Source: a virus
Virus record (IMG/VR): IMGVR_UViG_3300034418_012497
Coordinates: 1 to 20,568 of that record
Length of the DNA: 20,568 nucleotides
Reading direction: 5' to 3' (one strand)
The notes below the pieces were generated by a model. The model was given only the letters and a program-made list of their open reading frames with translations, was not told the origin of the DNA and made no database searches. The translations under genes and the position numbers were made by a program. Below are positions 1 to 7,960 of the stretch, piece by piece (positions within the stretch are counted from its first letter, which is position 1; every line of letters starts with the position of its first letter).

Positions 1-231
1 CTTACAAATATTAAATCGATTTTCATGAAATCGACTAATCAATTTTTCTTGAAAATCATAAGTCTTAAATGGTTGAAGACCATGATCAAGAGTCACAATT
101 TGAACATAATTCTGTGCAAAATATACAGGATTGTCTTTACATTTGATGTATTCCTCAATCTGATCTTGAGTGAACTCAATAGGAGTGTTTGCTTTTTTTA
201 GAAGAGGATTACCAAGATATACGTCACTCAT
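1..231 (-). CDS. terL: Terminase large subunit gp17, N-terminal part (truncated by window edge)
   Basis: ATP-driven DNA-packaging motor and headful nuclease of tailed phages. Only the first 77 codons are in the window; the frame is open to base 1. I translated it by hand: it starts MSDVYLGNPLLKKANTPIEF and continues through DNPVYFAQNYVQIVTLDHG and YDFQEKLISRFHENRFNICK. This is the N-terminal pattern I know from T4-like marine myophage gp17, where it lies just ahead of the Walker A region, which would be off the left edge. The ATG at 231 lies 6 nt after the stop of the 451-aa gene, so it is probably co-transcribed. The ATPase and nuclease motifs themselves cannot be seen here, so the call rests on N-terminal family resemblance. 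Confidence 0.87.
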   Translation of the reverse strand, partial: MSDVYLGNPLLKKANTPIEFTQDQIEEYIKCKDNPVYFAQNYVQIVTLDHGLQPFKTYDFQEKLISRFHENRFNICK

Positions 232-237
232 AAGAAA

Positions 238-1593
238 TTACCTAGTCTCTCTCCACTGAAATGCATTGAAAATTTCTGTGTCACTATTATCAGATAAATT
301 TTCTACAATAATAGCAAAAATATTACTATCATTAGCATCAATGTTTTGTGCAATATAAGATCTTCTTGCAGTAGTCGGATTAAATGCAACCGTAGATGAT
401 GCTTGTTTTCCTGATGGATTATTTGCAGCAAGTAATGTTGCGTTTTTCAAGTCTCCACCAGTTGTTGTAAAACTTGTTCCAATACCAACATTATATTCAA
501 CTGCAGAATCATCATTAGCACTTACCCAAGTTCCACCTGTAATATTACTATTACCTGGTAATCTCCAAATCTCAAGTCTAGCATTTGTGGAAGCACTCAA
601 TACTTCAATATCAGTCAATCTAACTGTTGTTCTATTTGGAATTCCTTTGAATGTATTAGATAATCTGATAGCACCTACACATTGTCTAAATGTGCCTTGT
701 GTGTTTCTTGATAAAGTTATTGGTCCGTTATATGCAGCAAACTCAACACCAGTTTCAACATATCCACCTTCACTCAATACAGTGGAGCAGATTTGTTCCA
801 TTGATGTAATACCAACAGCAGCTCCTGTATTAGCAATCTCACATCTAATTGGAAGTGATGGAATTGACCAATATGCATGTTCTTCCACATTAGCATGATT
901 AAATTCATGGAAGTATATAGTTTGCCCACCCAGAACAAATCCACATCTTATCCTACCCACACCCAACCATTGAAAGTCTGAAACAAACAGGTGGGTTTTG
1001 GTGAAGTCCAAAGATACACTGGTAATACCAGTGCCATCCATAGGATCTAAATTCCAATTAACCTGATTAACGACTGTATCACTGGCAATTCCAGTATTAA
1101 AAGATCTTCTTACAACAGAAACAGTTCCGTCTCCCTCTTGCTGAACAAATATACCGTTTCTATCATCATAATATCCAATTTTCTTTGTTGTATTTTCTCT
1201 TACATCAAGAAAATTAAAACTAGTCATTACAAATTGAGACTTACCAGGCATGTAATGGTGATACATTCTGGATTGGTGAATAACCTGATCCGTTGCACCA
1301 GTTCCAACAATTAATGCGATAGATGCTGTATTTGGATTTACTTCGGTTGTAGCACCAGCACCAATAGTTTTTGTAAGAAGCTCTACTTCTTCACCATAAA
1401 TGTGCGTATAGTCGGCAAGTGTAAATGGTTGTGATGTTCTTGATCTTCCAAAAGCATCAACTCCTCCACCACTTGTGCCAGTAGATACTCCACAATCTCC
1501 AATGTTGCCATATCTATCGGCACACATAAAGACTTCGTGAAGTGTTCTCTCTTGATTTAGATAATCTTGTGTATTCTTATTCCATTGAGCCAT
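238..1593 (-). CDS. DAFGR-motif virion structural protein (451 aa)
   Basis: Probable virion protein. Near the N-terminus it carries GGGVDAFGRSRTSQPFTLAD followed by a tyrosine- and histidine-rich stretch and YMPGKSQFVMTSF. This DAFGR-x-R-x-S-x-P-x-TL signature plus a later PGKSQ segment recurs in structural proteins of many tailed phages. The rest is beta-rich (alternating hydrophobic residues, many Thr, Asn and Gly), with no signal peptide, membrane segment or coiled coil evident. It starts 3 nt after the stop of the 106-aa gene and ends 6 nt before terL, so it sits in the late operon. Its exact place in the particle (head, neck or tail) is not visible from sequence. In T4 this position next to gp17 is taken by gp16, which this is not. 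Confidence 0.72.
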   Translation of the reverse strand: MAQWNKNTQDYLNQERTLHEVFMCADRYGNIGDCGVSTGTSGGGVDAFGRSRTSQPFTLADYTHIYGEEVELLTKTIGAGATTEVNPNTASIALIVGTGATDQVIHQSRMYHHYMPGKSQFVMTSFNFLDVRENTTKKIGYYDDRNGIFVQQEGDGTVSVVRRSFNTGIASDTVVNQVNWNLDPMDGTGITSVSLDFTKTHLFVSDFQWLGVGRIRCGFVLGGQTIYFHEFNHANVEEHAYWSIPSLPIRCEIANTGAAVGITSMEQICSTVLSEGGYVETGVEFAAYNGPITLSRNTQGTFRQCVGAIRLSNTFKGIPNRTTVRLTDIEVLSASTNARLEIWRLPGNSNITGGTWVSANDDSAVEYNVGIGTSFTTTGGDLKNATLLAANNPSGKQASSTVAFNPTTARRSYIAQNIDANDSNIFAIIVENLSDNSDTEIFNAFQWRETR

Positions 1594-1596
1594 AAT

Positions 1597-1917
1597 TTAG
1601 TCAATCCACTCTAGTTTTGAAGGATGATATCTCCTTGCGTTTTTAATGTTAAAATTCTTTTCTTCTACTGGATAAATGTTTTGAACCATTGCTCCAGGAT
1701 AATCTTTTTGCAGTTGTTCTCCAAGTTCTTGTTTGGTTGGAATACCATTCTTGGACACCATTTCAAGACGATAGATGCTACCCATCCAAGTAACATCTGC
1801 AACATAATTTTCACCAACCTGTTTTGGTTCTTCGGGTTGAGAGTTTACATATAAGTTTCCGTTGAAGTCACCGGAAATATTAACTGACTCCGAAATGAAT
1901 TGTTTGAAGTTTTTCAT
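1597..1917 (-). CDS. Small conserved phage protein sharing a domain with its 512-aa neighbour
   Basis: Function unknown, 106 aa. It begins MKNFKQFISES, a start resembling those I associate with many T4-like marine phage head/core-region proteins. Residues about 36-90 resemble residues about 320-378 of the adjacent 512-aa protein: both have a tryptophan-centred strand (VTWMGS against FIWRGK), a T/SK/R-x-EL/V helix, and the motif YPG-x(3)-Q-x(2)-YP (YPGAMVQNIYP at 73-83 here, YPGCTLQRFYP at 360-370 there). The ATG follows the neighbour's TGA after 1 nt, so translation is probably coupled. The shared domain suggests duplication of a small fold followed by fusion. No catalytic residues are recognisable. 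Confidence 0.7.
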   Translation of the reverse strand: MKNFKQFISESVNISGDFNGNLYVNSQPEEPKQVGENYVADVTWMGSIYRLEMVSKNGIPTKQELGEQLQKDYPGAMVQNIYPVEEKNFNIKNARRYHPSKLEWID

Positions 1918-1918
1918 A

Positions 1919-3457
1919 TCAGCAATTCCAAGCTCTAAGGGACTTATTGATTCTGCTATCGGGATCGTTAGCAGTTTTCTTTGAAGTAAGTTTTTTCTTC
2001 ATGCCTTTCATTCTTGCGCAGAATGATGCTCTTCTAGGATTTCCAACTTTCTTACTTGGTGCCTTTAAGTCAGAACCAGGATTTTCTTTTTCATAAGATT
2101 TACGTCCTTTTTCATTGAGACCACCTTCTTTATTTTGCCCTTCTTTACGAGTCCAGGCTGCACCTTCTGAAACTTCCATAGAACCATTTTCATCAGTGCT
2201 TACTTCTTTTGCATTATCATCCCAGTAAGAACCACCATATGCACAATCAGATCTGGTTTCAATCTTCTTACACTTTGGACAATACTTTAACTCACTTCCC
2301 TCCTTTACACCAACATTCAGAACTGCATCTGTAGGTTGGAATGTTGTAGGATAAAATCTTTGAAGTGTACAACCAGGATAAACTTTATCAAGTGCATCTT
2401 GAACTTCATCTCTTGATGGTCTCTTGACTTCTGGGAAGAAGAGTTTCATCACCATATGTTTACCTCTCCAGATAAAGGTAGTGAGATAAACGTTTCCACT
2501 TTGAGATGGAATTCTCGTAGCTTCTTCAATGGTCCCTTGAGTCTGTTCTACTTCCTCAGACTTAGTTGATTTCCAACCACCACCTTTTGACTTATACCAT
2601 TTAGATGCCCATCCATTAGCATATGCTGAAGGATAGACATCAAACTTCTGTTTTGCAAGTGATTTTGCTCTTGACCAGAGTTTTGGATTGGTTGGTTTGT
2701 TCTCTTCTTCAATCCTTTCAAGTTCTTCAGTAGCAAAATGTCTATCAAGAACTCTTGCAACAATAGGACTTACTTCTTCTTTAGAAACACAATTTGGAAC
2801 CATTTTCTTACCTTTTTTCTTCATACCCACTTGTTTGTGAGTGTCCCAACAGGGATCTTTTTTTGATTCATCCATAGATCCATGAACATTATGTTCTCCA
2901 CTTTCAATGTAGTCAGCAGCAGAATCAATATAATCTGCTGCCTTTGTTATTTTAGATTGAACCCATGCCTCAACATTACCTTCACCTTTCATTTTTGACT
3001 TGAGACGATCGACTGCCTTTCTAATTGTTTCAAGTTCAGAACGAATCATTGAATGTTCATGATCAGGTTGTTTTTTTGCTTCGTTAATTTTATTAGAGAC
3101 CATTTTGGGTTTTCCTCCTTTACCTGGACGATCTGCTACAGGATCTTTTTTTCTTTTTCGTCTTACTGCTGCAGCAATTTCATCCTTTGACATCTTTGCT
3201 GCTTTTTCTTTTGAAAGACACTTTGGTTTTGGTTCACCAGGCTCACGAGCACATTTACCAATTCTCTCACCTTTGGTGTTGTAACGATCCCAGCCGCCTC
3301 CACCAACTCCACCTTTTCCTCCAGTTCCAAACCATTTACGAAGGTCTTCTTTTACTTCTTCTTTCTTTTTACCTTGGCAATGAGCCTTTTGACTGAAACC
3401 TTTTGGGTTATTGCAATCAATTGACTTCTTATATTTTTCACTCCAACCTTCTTGCAT
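1919..3457 (-). CDS. Basic, cysteine-containing multi-module protein of unknown function (512 aa)
   Basis: Very lysine-rich mosaic of short modules that I recognise as recurring in marine phage proteins. In order: a CNNPKGFSQKAHC motif (15-27); a Gly-rich segment with paired Cys and the helix AAAVRRKRKKDP (41-106); an amphipathic helix ADYIDSAADYIESGEH (174-189); CWDTHKQVGMKKKGKK with a following PNC (203-223); PKLWSRAKSLAKQKFDVYPS then KWYKSKGGGW (258-295); the domain shared with the 106-aa protein (315-378); CPKC with a later Cys at 405, possibly half a zinc ribbon; and a C-terminal block WTRKEGQNKEGGLNEKGRKS to RASFCARMKGMKKK (435-489), resembling the DUF6321 type (recalled, unverified). 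No enzyme motif is visible. The charge would suit nucleic-acid or head-interior binding, but that is inference. A late-promoter-like octamer lies just upstream. Confidence 0.75.
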   Translation of the reverse strand: MQEGWSEKYKKSIDCNNPKGFSQKAHCQGKKKEEVKEDLRKWFGTGGKGGVGGGGWDRYNTKGERIGKCAREPGEPKPKCLSKEKAAKMSKDEIAAAVRRKRKKDPVADRPGKGGKPKMVSNKINEAKKQPDHEHSMIRSELETIRKAVDRLKSKMKGEGNVEAWVQSKITKAADYIDSAADYIESGEHNVHGSMDESKKDPCWDTHKQVGMKKKGKKMVPNCVSKEEVSPIVARVLDRHFATEELERIEEENKPTNPKLWSRAKSLAKQKFDVYPSAYANGWASKWYKSKGGGWKSTKSEEVEQTQGTIEEATRIPSQSGNVYLTTFIWRGKHMVMKLFFPEVKRPSRDEVQDALDKVYPGCTLQRFYPTTFQPTDAVLNVGVKEGSELKYCPKCKKIETRSDCAYGGSYWDDNAKEVSTDENGSMEVSEGAAWTRKEGQNKEGGLNEKGRKSYEKENPGSDLKAPSKKVGNPRRASFCARMKGMKKKLTSKKTANDPDSRINKSLRAWNC

Positions 3458-3480
3458 TTTGGAATTAAAAGACCTCTTTC

Positions 3481-3488
3481 TATTTAGA
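3481..3488 (-). promoter_or_regulatory. Late-promoter-like octamer TCTAAATA
   Basis: On the minus strand the 47-nt gap between the collagen-like fibre and the 512-aa gene contains TCTAAATA, one substitution from the T4 late consensus TATAAATA. It ends 23 nt before the ATG at 3457, a spacing similar to the other sites in this window. AGAGGT follows it and could be a ribosome-binding site, though it lies rather far (about 14 nt) from the ATG. Confidence 0.5.
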
Positions 3489-3504
3489 TTGAGTAATTTT
3501 TAAT

Positions 3505-6500
3505 CTATTTTTTCAGTTCTTCAATTTCTTCTTTAAGAATATCTATTTGTTCCTGCTGTTCTTTAATAGCCTCAATCAGTAATCCAACCATATTACCATA
3601 TGCAACAGACTTGTACTCTTCATCAGTGCCAACAACTTCAGGAAGTACTTTTTCAACTTCTTGAGCAATAAGACCAGTCTGTCTTGGCGAATCCATATCA
3701 ACACGATCATAAGTAACACCACGAAGTTGCATCACTTTATCTAAAGCATTTGAAATAACTTCAATATTTTTTTTCAATTTAATGTCAGAGTAGGCAGTGA
3801 CATTTCCAGAAACGGTTAAATTACTACTACCATCTAATGTCATAGCAACTGAACCACCAGTACCTGGATTATTTTCAGCACTGTTATGAGAACCACCTTT
3901 GAACCAACTAAATCGACCACCAGATCTATAGTATAGAGTACCACTTTGAACCCCTAAAGCATAATATGTGGCATAGAGATTAATCATTTGACGAACTGAG
4001 GATCCAAAACTCAATGAACCGCCGCTGAAAGTGTCATCAGTATCAGATCTTAAGAAACTACCACTATTGATACCATCAAGTAAATCAGCATCCAACCCAG
4101 ATCCAGAACCATCATTTGTGGAGTGCCACACTTTACTAGTGGTTACGCTTACTGAGTTTTCATTGCCGCCGTCAATCGTGATGGTCCAAGGATCATAAAT
4201 GTCCGTCGCGTTGGTTTGATAACCTAGCGTCATGTTATGAACACGAACACCCGTATAATTTCCGTTGGCAATACTAATGTAGGCTTTACCGTTAGCGTCT
4301 CTACCCACGTAAATATCAGGTGACCCGGTTCCTGTGTAGATACACTTAGGTAATAACCACTGGTTAGTGCTGGGATACATGTACCCACCAACAACGTACG
4401 TATGTATTGTGTAGCTACTGTAAATGGATACAGTAACTTGGAACATGTGAGCACTGTTTGTGTTAAATGGAGCAGTACACCTGATCCTTCCTGATGCACC
4501 GGCCGTTGTTCCGTAAGTTGCTAGTGTTGCTCCAAAATTAGTATGGTGCTTACCGTCTAACAAGTCAGCATCTAAACCAGACCCAGAGCCATCAACGGTC
4601 TTAATAGCAGTAAGAATCTCCGACGCAGTTTGGTCTCCAGTAGCACCTGACTCTACATTAATAAACGCTCTAATTGCATCCGCAGTACCATGGCGGATGT
4701 AATTATCATTCCCAGTTTCCACCATGACTTTAGTCACACCAGAACTTACGTCATTGGCAGTGGTATTGAAGTAGTTGGCAAAGATATACCCAGAACTATG
4801 TCTTTTAACAATAGTATTGTTTGATGCAGAGACACTTGGTTGTGCCCCATCTAGCAAATCAGCATCTAACCCAGATCCAGCACCATCATTTCCTGCGTGC
4901 CATACCCTATAATTGGCAGCACCCATTGACCAACCACCAACTGCTATGTCATTTATCCCACCGTCTAGTCCAAAATAACAAGCATAATCACCTCCAACGT
5001 GGAAGGACATAAAGGCATCATTGCCAGAACCATTTGAATAACATTGGAGAGACGACTGATTACTAGAACCGGTAGCCATATTGGTGTTAGAGTAAAACTG
5101 TATAATATTTGAATATGTAGATACAGTATCACTAGCATCAGACCTTAAGAAACTTCCAGGGCTAATTCCACCAAGAGTAGTTGCGTCAGTCGTTGTTAGT
5201 CCACCAGCTCCTTGAGTACCTGTAGTTCCTTGAGAACCTGTGGGACCTGTTGTTCCTGTAGTTCCTTGAGAACCAGTGGGTCCTGTGGGACCAGTAGTTC
5301 CCGTAGTACCTTGAGAGCCTGTGGGACCAGTGCCACCAGTGGGACCTGTTGTTCCTGTAGTTCCTTGAGTACCTGTTGTTCCTTGAGAACCTGTGGGACC
5401 TGTGGGCCCAGTGCCACCTGTTGTTCCTGTAGTTCCTTGAGTACCTGTTGTTCCTTGAGAACCTGTGGGACCTGTGGGCCCAGTGCCACCTGTTGATCCT
5501 GTAGTTCCTTGCCTACCTTGTGTTCCTTGAGGTCCTGTTGGACCAGTGCCACCTGTTGATCCTGTAGTTCCTTGAGGACCAGTAGGACCTGTTGTTCCTG
5601 TAGTTCCTTGAGAACCTGTGGGCCCAGTGTCACCTGTAGTTCCTGTAGTACCTTGAGTACCTGTTGTTCCTTGAGAACCTGTGGGACCTGTGGGCCCAGT
5701 GCCACCTGTAGTTCCTGTAGTACCTTGAGTACCTGTTGTTCCTTGAGAACCAGTGCCACCTGTAGTTCCTGTAGTACCTTGAGTACCTGTTGTTCCTTGG
5801 ATACCTTGTGTTCCTTGGATACCTTGAATACCCTGAGTTCCTTGGATACCTTGTGTTCCTGTAATTCCTTGAATACCCTGAGTTCCTGTAATTCCTTGAA
5901 TACCTTGATCACCCTTATCACCAGTTCTGGCAAATGTTATAATTACATCTTCACTATCCGAAAAAGAAGTAACTCCAGAAAGATGGCTACAAGAAATTTT
6001 AAAATATCCGGTGGATTCTATACTTGATCCATCAATTGTAAATATTGCAAAGTCATCAGAATTTGTCCTATTAGATACTCTAAAATGACCTTTGATTGTA
6101 GATGTAGAGTCATCAATAACTCTTAAAAATGATTGAATATCTGTAGAGTTATCATCGGTATCATCAATATAAATTTGTGTTGCAGAACCTAGATTCAAAT
6201 TATTAAATTTTACAACTCCCGTACCAGGATCACTATCATCTGTGTTTGTGGAAAAGGTGTAATCAAATGTTGCACCACCAAAGTTACCATCAACACCCAC
6301 AGTTCCCTGAATTCCGGTTAAGCCTTGAGTACCTTGAATTCCTTGAACACCTTGAATCCCTAAAGTTCCCTGTATTCCTTGAATACCCTGGATACCTTGA
6401 GTGCCTTGGATACCTTGTATTCCCTGAGTACCTTGAATACCTTGTGTTCCTTGAGTACCTTGGATACCTTGTGTTCCTTGGATACCTTGTGTTCCTTGGA

Positions 6501-7620
6501 TACCTTGAATACCTTGTATTCCTTGAGTACCTTGGATACCTTGTGTTCCTTGGATACCTTGTGTTCCTTGGATACCTTGAATACCCTGGAGGCCTTGTAC
6601 TCCTTGGATACCTTGTGTTCCTTGAGTGCCTTGAATACCCTGAGTACCTTGGATACCTTGTGTTCCTTGGATACCTTGTGTTCCTTGGATACCTTGAATA
6701 CCCTGGAGGCCTTGTACTCCTTGGATACCTTGTGTTCCTTGAGTGCCTTGAATACCCTGAGTACCTTGAATACCCTGAGTACCTTGGATACCTTGAGTGC
6801 CTTGGATACCTTGTATTCCTTGAATACCCTGAGTACCTTGGATACCTTGAGTGCCTTGGATACCTTGTATTCCTTGGATACCCTGAGTACCTTGGATACC
6901 TTGAATACCTTGTGCACCAGTTGATCCAATACCACCTTGGATACCTTGTATTCCTTGAATCCCTAAAGTTCCCTGTATTCCCTGAGTACCTTGGATACCT
7001 TGTGTTCCTTGGATACCTTGTGTTCCTTGGATACCTTGAATACCTTGAGAGGCTTGAGTTCCTTGAGTACCTTGAAGACCTATCAATCCTGTAGTGCCTT
7101 GAGGACCTACAATTTTTCCTACATCAGACCATGTAGAACCTCCAAACGTCCAAAGACGACCAGTATCATCTGCAATAACACCATCACCAACCGAAGGAGG
7201 ATACCAAGACTCACTAGTATCATCTGAAGTTAATGTTGTAGCACCGGTGCCTTGAGTATTTGATGAGATATTTCCAACAATAGTAACCGAACTTCCATCT
7301 TGCCCTACAGTACCCTGAATTCCCAAATCACCTTGTATTCCTTGAATACCTTGTATTCCTTGTACACCTTGTACAGATGCATCTGCTAATGTAAGTTTTC
7401 CAGTAACACCTTGATCTACATCATAAGCAATGATGAAATCACTAGTACTTGGTGATGAAATTACTGATAAATCATTAATATTAACATCACTTGAAATTCC
7501 AGCGGTAGAAGCATATCCTATCTCACCAACCCATGAATGATCCCCATCAGAATTTGATGAGAGTACATATCCATCATTTGAAGGATTACCGAGATTATAG
7601 TTTCCTACTAGTTTTTTCAT
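3505..7620 (-). CDS. Collagen-like tail fibre with C-terminal S74 intramolecular chaperone (1371 aa)
   Basis: Probable receptor-binding fibre. The N-terminus [20 protein letters not shown] is of the type found in marine myophage fibres. Gly-X-Y tracts cover about residues 83-107, 172-442 (mostly GIQ and GTQ) and 563-805 (GPT, GTT, GTQ, GSQ), separated by globular inserts at 108-171 and 443-562. From 806 on there are fibre repeats, including three copies of [11 protein letters not shown] and two of GSFLRSD. The last 94 residues are an S74 (endosialidase-type) chaperone: SDIKLKKNI starts at Ser1278, the expected self-cleavage serine with a following Lys, then [15 protein letters not shown] and a terminal coiled coil. 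In this family the chaperone drives trimerisation and is then removed. The ATG is 3 nt after the 111-aa gene. The repeats make length variation likely. Confidence 0.93.
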   Translation of the reverse strand: MKKLVGNYNLGNPSNDGYVLSSNSDGDHSWVGEIGYASTAGISSDVNINDLSVISSPSTSDFIIAYDVDQGVTGKLTLADASVQGVQGIQGIQGIQGDLGIQGTVGQDGSSVTIVGNISSNTQGTGATTLTSDDTSESWYPPSVGDGVIADDTGRLWTFGGSTWSDVGKIVGPQGTTGLIGLQGTQGTQASQGIQGIQGTQGIQGTQGIQGTQGIQGTLGIQGIQGIQGGIGSTGAQGIQGIQGTQGIQGIQGIQGTQGIQGTQGIQGIQGIQGTQGIQGTQGIQGTQGIQGTQGTQGIQGVQGLQGIQGIQGTQGIQGTQGIQGTQGIQGTQGTQGIQGVQGLQGIQGIQGTQGIQGTQGIQGTQGIQGIQGIQGTQGIQGTQGIQGTQGTQGIQGTQGIQGIQGTQGIQGIQGIQGTLGIQGVQGIQGTQGLTGIQGTVGVDGNFGGATFDYTFSTNTDDSDPGTGVVKFNNLNLGSATQIYIDDTDDNSTDIQSFLRVIDDSTSTIKGHFRVSNRTNSDDFAIFTIDGSSIESTGYFKISCSHLSGVTSFSDSEDVIITFARTGDKGDQGIQGITGTQGIQGITGTQGIQGTQGIQGIQGTQGIQGTTGTQGTTGTTGGTGSQGTTGTQGTTGTTGGTGPTGPTGSQGTTGTQGTTGTTGDTGPTGSQGTTGTTGPTGPQGTTGSTGGTGPTGPQGTQGRQGTTGSTGGTGPTGPTGSQGTTGTQGTTGTTGGTGPTGPTGSQGTTGTQGTTGTTGPTGGTGPTGSQGTTGTTGPTGPTGSQGTTGTTGPTGSQGTTGTQGAGGLTTTDATTLGGISPGSFLRSDASDTVSTYSNIIQFYSNTNMATGSSNQSSLQCYSNGSGNDAFMSFHVGGDYACYFGLDGGINDIAVGGWSMGAANYRVWHAGNDGAGSGLDADLLDGAQPSVSASNNTIVKRHSSGYIFANYFNTTANDVSSGVTKVMVETGNDNYIRHGTADAIRAFINVESGATGDQTASEILTAIKTVDGSGSGLDADLLDGKHHTNFGATLATYGTTAGASGRIRCTAPFNTNSAHMFQVTVSIYSSYTIHTYVVGGYMYPSTNQWLLPKCIYTGTGSPDIYVGRDANGKAYISIANGNYTGVRVHNMTLGYQTNATDIYDPWTITIDGGNENSVSVTTSKVWHSTNDGSGSGLDADLLDGINSGSFLRSDTDDTFSGGSLSFGSSVRQMINLYATYYALGVQSGTLYYRSGGRFSWFKGGSHNSAENNPGTGGSVAMTLDGSSNLTVSGNVTAYSDIKLKKNIEVISNALDKVMQLRGVTYDRVDMDSPRQTGLIAQEVEKVLPEVVGTDEEYKSVAYGNMVGLLIEAIKEQQEQIDILKEEIEELKK
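5206..5934 (-). repeat. Collagen-type tract, threonine/proline-rich (fibre residues about 563-805)
   Basis: Degenerate 9-bp periodicity encodes about 80 Gly-X-Y triplets. Pro, where present, is in the X position (GPT, GPQ) and Thr or Gln in Y. The tract begins with a short GIQ/GIT segment and becomes GTT/GTQ/GPT/GSQ. It differs in composition from the upstream GIQ/GTQ tract of the same protein. Confidence 0.9.
5344..5495 (-). repeat. Tandem duplication, 72-bp period
   Basis: Bases 5344-5423 and 5416-5495 are identical (80 of 80 by my reading), giving about 2.1 perfect copies of a 72-bp unit. This is 24 codons or 8 Gly-X-Y triplets, so the frame is kept. A closely related third copy lies near 5648-5709. 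The identity suggests recent slippage or unequal exchange. Confidence 0.8.
6295..7107 (-). repeat. Collagen-type tract, GIQ/GTQ-rich (fibre residues about 172-442)
   Basis: About 90 Gly-X-Y triplets, nearly all GIQ or GTQ with occasional GVQ, GLQ, GLT and GIG. Gln takes the Y position almost throughout and proline is nearly absent. The DNA shows 9- and 18-bp degenerate repeats, with one perfect 117-bp tandem duplication inside. Confidence 0.9.
6524..6768 (-). repeat. Perfect tandem duplication, 117-bp period
   Basis: Bases 6524-6651 equal 6641-6768 (128 of 128 by my reading), about 2.1 copies of a 117-bp unit. The unit encodes 39 residues or 13 Gly-X-Y triplets and includes the distinctive GVQGLQ step in each copy. 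The frame is preserved. Mismatches begin immediately outside on both sides (T/C on the left, G/A on the right), as expected for a recent duplication in an otherwise diverged array. Confidence 0.85.
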
Positions 7621-7623
7621 TTT

Positions 7624-7959
7624 TTAACTATTAGCAGTTTCTAAGATACTTAATATTAGTTTCAATGTATTGTCAGCACTTCCTTGAATTTTTACAATAT
7701 CACCAGTTTCTAAAACCAGTTTTCCTTGAAGTGGAATGTAAGCATCATTAATAGGAACTGTGCCGTCCTTTATAATTTCAGTTTGAGTTGAATTTCTATA
7801 ATGTGAAATTGTAAATGTAGCACTTGAAGAACCTACATTAGTTATATGAGAATATAGAATAATAGAAGTATAACCAACCGGAGCTGTATAAACAGTTTGT
7901 TCAGAAGTTGTTACTTCAAGAGTTTTTGTCTTAAAACTATTAAGTGCTAATTGTGCCAT
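7624..7959 (-). CDS. Small beta-rich virion-type protein (111 aa)
   Basis: Conserved small protein that I recognise from structural clusters of marine T4-like phages; biochemical role unknown. It runs MAQLALNSFKTKTLEVTTSE, then TVYTAPVGYTSIILYSHITN, a strand-rich middle, and GKLVLETGDIVKIQGSADN near the end. Alternating hydrophobic residues and no helix-forming stretch suggest a beta-sandwich. It lies between two fibre genes with gaps of 1 nt (upstream) and 3 nt (downstream), which argues for co-translation and a job in fibre or baseplate attachment. That role is inferred from position only. Confidence 0.75.
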   Translation of the reverse strand: MAQLALNSFKTKTLEVTTSEQTVYTAPVGYTSIILYSHITNVGSSSATFTISHYRNSTQTEIIKDGTVPINDAYIPLQGKLVLETGDIVKIQGSADNTLKLILSILETANS

Positions 7960-7960
7960 C

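Noticed and set aside
6246-7094. Long open frames on the plus strand and in other minus-strand frames across the collagen tracts (Leu/Tyr-, Leu/Lys- or Thr/Leu/Ser-rich translations)
   Set aside because: They are frame shadows of the 9-bp Gly-X-Y repeats. Their periodic low-complexity translations have no start signals, while the minus-strand fibre frame runs uninterrupted with recognisable domains on both sides.
6295-7107. Direct repeats that might suggest a CRISPR array
   Set aside because: Units are 9-18 bp, degenerate, coding and without unique spacers; no cas genes are present.
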